Assembly: GCA_943736015.1 (NCBI GenBank)
Contig: OX031059.1
Span: forward strand, 17,484,001 to 17,548,000
DNA: 64,000 nt
Source of the DNA: Tridacna crocea
Lineage: Eukaryota; Mollusca; Bivalvia; Cardiida; Cardiidae
Reading direction: 5' to 3'
Below the pieces are notes generated by a model. The model did no database searches and was not told the origin of the DNA. It saw only the letters and a program-made list of their open reading frames with translations. The position numbers were made by a program, and so were the translations under genes. The stretch's first letter is position 1, and the number at the start of each line of letters is the position of its first letter. Positions 60,754 through 64,000 of the stretch are shown one piece after another.

Positions 60754-61724
60754 GTAAGTAAATGGACCTGTTATAAAAACTGATTAACACTAACTGGTTC
60801 CCTGGTCAAATGGCCTCCTATTCATATCAAGCTCTTGATCACTTCATACCTGGACAATATTTACTAGGTCCATTGCCGATTATGAATATTAAAGGTAAAG
60901 AAAAGAGAGAAAAAGAAATGGTTTACAAACAGAATATTTTCCTTTCTTTCAAAAAAGATAGAAACTGAGACACGAAATGACAGTGAACTATTCTTTTCTC
61001 GGACATGTGATGAATCAAATTGGTCGGTAAATCAAGTGGGACTGACAGGAAGGAACACTTGAAAAGAGAGTGTAAAACTATGTATATAATATGAAAGGTA
61101 GGAAGAAAATGATTTGCTGAAGTTGTTCATGGAAAGAAAAAGTCATTTCTCAATTTGTTAGAATACAAATGAAATAGTCATTTCATAATTTTTAGGAAGA
61201 TGAGCATTGTGTTGTCAAATGGAAGGCTTTTTAATCCGTGAACCAGTCAGTAAAAACATCTCTTGTCTTTATCTACCTATTCTTGATGGTGAAAATGACT
61301 GGAACCAGCCAAGATTCCTGGTTCTGTCAGATATCTGACCTTTGACCTTAAATCAGCTTCTATTTATAGTTTGGTTATGGGGCAACTGCATGAATTGAAT
61401 GGCTATGGCTTCTGATGGAATGATCTTTGACCTTTTTGTTAGATTTTTTTTCTCCTTTCTTATTTCTAATTCAATGGTAGACTAGTCTTCTCTATGTACA
61501 GTATATCAAAAGTTATTGCTCATAATCGTTTTTGTAACTCTTAATCTTATGACCAACCTGGCAGGCAGTCTCTCTGTCTTGATTCTTTACCTTACCGCAA
61601 AAACGTTTGAGCCAAGTTTTTCTTGAAGAAGGCTTTATACATCTCTTTGAGGCATCATACCAAGCAAGTCTTCTTATAATTATGGACCAATGAAATTCAA
61701 TTTAGTCTAACAATCCACTTGATC
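60754..61724. other. Unassigned intron sequence after exon K
   Basis: Searched by eye for a short exon encoding a YSPSMTMSV-like tail; none was found. No repeat was assigned. Confidence 0.5.
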
Positions 61725-61954
61725 TTAGCTCATTACCGAACAACAAAATTTTAGACTGGTCAAAATTGAAAGCATTTGCAGATGACAAAATAAATGTGAC
61801 TAAAGGATTTAAAGCTTATTTAGGAAATGAAAAAAAACATTGTGGGAAAAGGAGAAAATGCTGGTTACCAGCATTTTCTCCTTTTCCCACAATGTTTTTA
61901 AAAGGCTTCTCTTACAGAGGTGTTAAAAGTCGGGATTGTGTGGTAAAGAGTTAT
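61725..61954 (-). mobile_element. hp1 hairpin element
   Basis: Ends TTAG 61725 and TTAT 61951. Perfect hairpin. Confidence 0.9.
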
Positions 61955-62107
61955 GGTAGAATGGTCTTTGACATGTAATAGGCTGACACAGATTAGTACT
62001 ATTATCAGATGCATTTAGCCCTCTTTAAAGAACATGGCTCCTTTCTTGAATTGCCCTTATTGAAAGCATGACAAATGTGGCTCAATTTGTTTGAATTATT
62101 TTTAGCT

Positions 62108-62275
62108 CAAAGTTTTATACCTGTCCAAACTGAAGGAATTGGCAGACAACAAAGCTAAACTTGCTCAGTTGAGACAGTTTGTCACTGAAAGTGTAGAAAA
62201 TCATGAAAGTAAATACTGGTTATCAGTATTTTTGTCCTTTTGTTTCTTACTTGGTTTTGACAGCGGCCTTCTTTA
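62108..62275 (-). mobile_element. hp1 element, decayed hairpin
   Basis: R-arm with TTGGCAGACAACAAAGC; weak stem (AAATACTGGTTATCAGTATTT). Confidence 0.62.
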
Positions 62276-62279
62276 CAAT

Positions 62280-62473
62280 GTTACCATACAGTCCTGACTT
62301 TTCACAACCCTAAGAAAGAAATGTTTTGAGAACATTGTGGGAAAAGGAGAAAAATGAAGAGAACAATGCTTTCTACTCTTCTAAAGTCAAGTTTCAATTT
62401 TTGAGTTCAGCTTATGTTGTTGTCTGCAAGTACTTTCAATTTGGACCGGTGTAAAGTTTTTTCATGTGATAAA
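62280..62473 (+). mobile_element. hp1 element, hairpin lost
   Basis: L-arm and left stem run to GGAGAAAAATGAAG and then into the R-arm; only half of the hairpin survives. Confidence 0.72.
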
Positions 62474-62703
62474 GAGTTCCTCTTTACCAAACAACAAAAC
62501 TTTAGACTGGTCCAAATTTGAAGCATTTGCAGGCGACAAAATGAATGTGACTCAAAAATAAAGATTTGTGTTTGGAAGGGAGTAAACGATGTTTGAAAAG
62601 GAGAAAATGCTGGTAAAATGCATTTTCTTCTTTTCCCACAATGTTTTCAAAAGGCTTCTTGCTCAGAGTTGTTAAAGCCAGGGGTTATTCAGTAAAGAAG
62701 GTA
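62474..62703 (-). mobile_element. hp1 element
   Basis: Starts at the junction GAGTTCCTCTTTACC shared with the previous copy. Hairpin centre GCTGGTAAAATGC. Confidence 0.8.
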
Positions 62704-62790
62704 AATGAGCATTTTCTCTTACACTTACAATTTTTCAAAAACTTTTACCACAGGGTCACAAAAACTGTATTGTTTGCTAAAGGGTCAACT
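62704..62790 (-). mobile_element. hp1 fragment, right stem and L-arm
   Basis: GAGCATTTTCTCTTACAC and a reversed L-arm ending GCTAAAGGGTCAA. Confidence 0.6.
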
Positions 62791-62814
62791 TAATTTGATA
62801 TAGACAGGATTCCG

Positions 62815-62996
62815 AAAACCAAACAACAAAATCCAAATTGAAAGCATTTGCAGGTGACAAATTTAAAGTGACTGAAAACTTTAAATTTATTTTGGGAAGG
62901 GTAGAAAACATTGTGTGAAAAGAAAAATGCTTGTTACCAGCATTTTCTTTTTTCCCACTATATTTTCAAAAGGCTTTTTTCTCGGGGTTTTTTAAG
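62815..62996 (-). mobile_element. hp1 element with small deletions
   Basis: Left end AAAACCAAACAACAAAATCC. The left stem lost a few bases (GTGTGAAAAGAAAAATGC). Right end TTTAAG near 62996. Confidence 0.75.
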
Positions 62997-63146
62997 TCTT
63001 TACTAACCAACAAAATTATAATAAGCTGGTTCAAATTGAAAGCATTTACATACGACAAAATAATTGTGACTAAAGAATTGAAATTGGTATAGGAAAGGTA
63101 GAAAACAAAATGGGATATGGAGAAATTCATGTTTACCATGTTTTAA
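62993..63146 (-). mobile_element. hp1 copy truncated in the hairpin
   Basis: R-arm and left stem (AAAATGGGATATGGAG) up to TTTACCATG. The next copy begins at TTAA 63143. Confidence 0.68.
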
Positions 63147-63347
63147 CCCTTTACCACATAATGACAAGTGTTGACAACCTGAGGTAGAAGCCTGTAGAAA
63201 ACATTGTGGGAAAAAGGAGAAAATGCACTAGCAATGTTTTCTACCCTTCCCAAATCAGAATTTGATATTTCAGTCACATTTATTTTGTTGTCTCGCAAAT
63301 GCTTTCAATTTGGACCACTCAATAAATTTTTTGTTTGGTAAAGAGTC
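63143..63347 (+). mobile_element. hp1 element, right stem deleted
   Basis: TTAA 63143. After GGAGAAAATGCAC the sequence jumps to AGCAATGTTTTC. Right end mutated to GAGTCGA. Confidence 0.82.
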
Positions 63348-63357
63348 GAAGGCTTTT

Positions 63358-63591
63358 TTAACCCTTTGCTCCATAGACACTCATTTGTATGCATTGTTTA
63401 TAGGAGCCTTTGGAAAACATTGTGGCAAAAGGTGATATTGGTCGTCACGAGCAATTTCACCTTTTGCCGCAATGTTTTGTATGCTATCAAAAGGTGTCAT
63501 ATACCCATAAGAAAAGAAACGGCTTCATTCTTGCTGTTATCTAGGGTCAATTAGAGATACCATAGGAATGCCTTATGGGGTAAAGGGTTAA
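63358..63591 (+). mobile_element. hp2 TTAA hairpin element
   Basis: TTAA at 63358 and 63588. Stem slightly mismatched (GGTGATATTGGTCGTCACG). Confidence 0.92.
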
Positions 63592-63614
63592 GGTGAATCC
63601 ACTCATGAGAGCCA

Positions 63615-63686
63615 CACCTAATTTGTCACATGTAATTGCTTTCAATTTGGACAAATCGAAATTTTAGTTTTTTGTTTAAGAATTAA
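63615..63686 (+). mobile_element. hp1 R-arm fragment
   Basis: GAGCCACACCTAATTTGTC to TTTGTTTAAGAATTAA. It may be the remainder of a copy split by the hp2 at 63358. Confidence 0.6.
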
Positions 63687-63908
63687 CCCTTTACCACACA
63701 ATGACAACTTTTGAAGACCCTGAGGTAGAAGCCTTTTGAAAACATGGGAAAAGGAGAAAATGGTGGTAACCAGCATTTTCTCCTTTTCCCACAATGTTTT
63801 CTAACCTTCCCAAATCAAATTTAGATATTTCAGTCACATTTATTTTGTCATCTGCAAATGCTTTCAATTTGGACCAGTCTTTAAATGTGTCCGTTGGTAA
63901 AGAGTTAA
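63683..63908 (+). mobile_element. hp1 TTAA hairpin element
   Basis: TTAA at 63683 and 63905. Left stem shortened by four bases (GAAAACATGGGAAAAGG). Confidence 0.92.
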
Positions 63909-64000
63909 GCACCCAAAGACGGTTGACTGCATGAATATGGGGCACTGGGTTGATACAGAAATGAGTGTCGTAAAATAATAATATTTAATATTTCTCACAA

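Noticed and set aside
63940-63980. ATGAGTGTCG followed by a stop as the missing SSBP tail (M-S-V)
   Set aside because: The preceding codons do not encode YSPSMT, the frame continues V-K before the stop, and there is no acceptor site with the right phase.
1-64000. Regularly recurring palindromic repeats as a CRISPR array
   Set aside because: Copies are about 230 bp, irregularly spaced, in both orientations and bounded by TTAA; the window is eukaryotic with spliced exons.

Overview
The window is eukaryotic genomic DNA, AT-rich and intron-dominated. It carries one recognisable protein-coding gene on the + strand: the C-terminal part of a single-stranded DNA-binding protein of the SSBP2/3/4 (Ssdp) family, the nuclear partner of LDB1/Chip co-regulators. 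The repeat content points to a mollusc, most likely a bivalve. It includes long elements that open with GCTCACCTGAGC and carry tandem units of about 166 bp, tRNA-derived SINEs, and very many short TTAA-bounded elements. The species cannot be named from this sequence.

Gene layout. Twelve coding exons lie at 20816-20884, 28263-28323, 35022-35113, 35908-36005, 37776-37821, 42423-42458, 47544-47579, 49561-49615, 51556-51606, 57546-57622, 58870-58942 and 60629-60753. They total 819 nt, or 273 codons. All are bounded by AG/GT and their phases join without a break. They match, block for block, the Pro/Gly/Met-rich region of vertebrate SSBP proteins as I remember it. The N-terminal LisH/LUFS exons must lie upstream of the window and the short last coding exon downstream. 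Two features differ from the vertebrate pattern: a duplicated 36-nt exon (42423-42458 and 47544-47579) and an extra 51-nt phase-1/phase-1 exon (51556-51606).

Everything else is intron (20885-60628) or upstream intron/flank (1-20815) packed with repeats. By eye, about 100 full or broken copies of short TTAA-bounded hairpin elements (MITEs) occupy roughly a third of the window. I name four related families here. hp1 is about 228 bp with an L-arm starting TTAACCC(A/T)TTACCACACAATCC, a near-perfect 67-nt palindrome and an R-arm ending TTTGGTAAAGAGTTAA. hp2 has ends reading TCCATAGATACTCATT and CCTTATGGGGTAAAGGG. hp3 has CCCAAACAA ends and a GCTCGTAACGAGC centre. hp4 has a palindrome built on ATCAGACTGCA. 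In the feature list, strand + for hp1 and hp3 means L-arm on the left; hp2 is + when TCCATAGATACTC is on the left. Several copies sit inside others with a duplicated TTAA, which fits piggyBac-type insertion.

Other repeats: three long GCTCACCTGAGC elements (5302-6863, 53924-55414, 56191-57463) and a shorter one (41597-42322); a roughly 741-bp inverted-repeat transposon nested inside an hp1 copy (52992-53732); three tRNA-derived SINE-like sequences; several fold-back elements; a 125-bp tandem array just before the last exon in the window (59901-60427); and microsatellites. I found no other protein gene, no functional RNA gene and no CRISPR array. All boundaries were read by eye.
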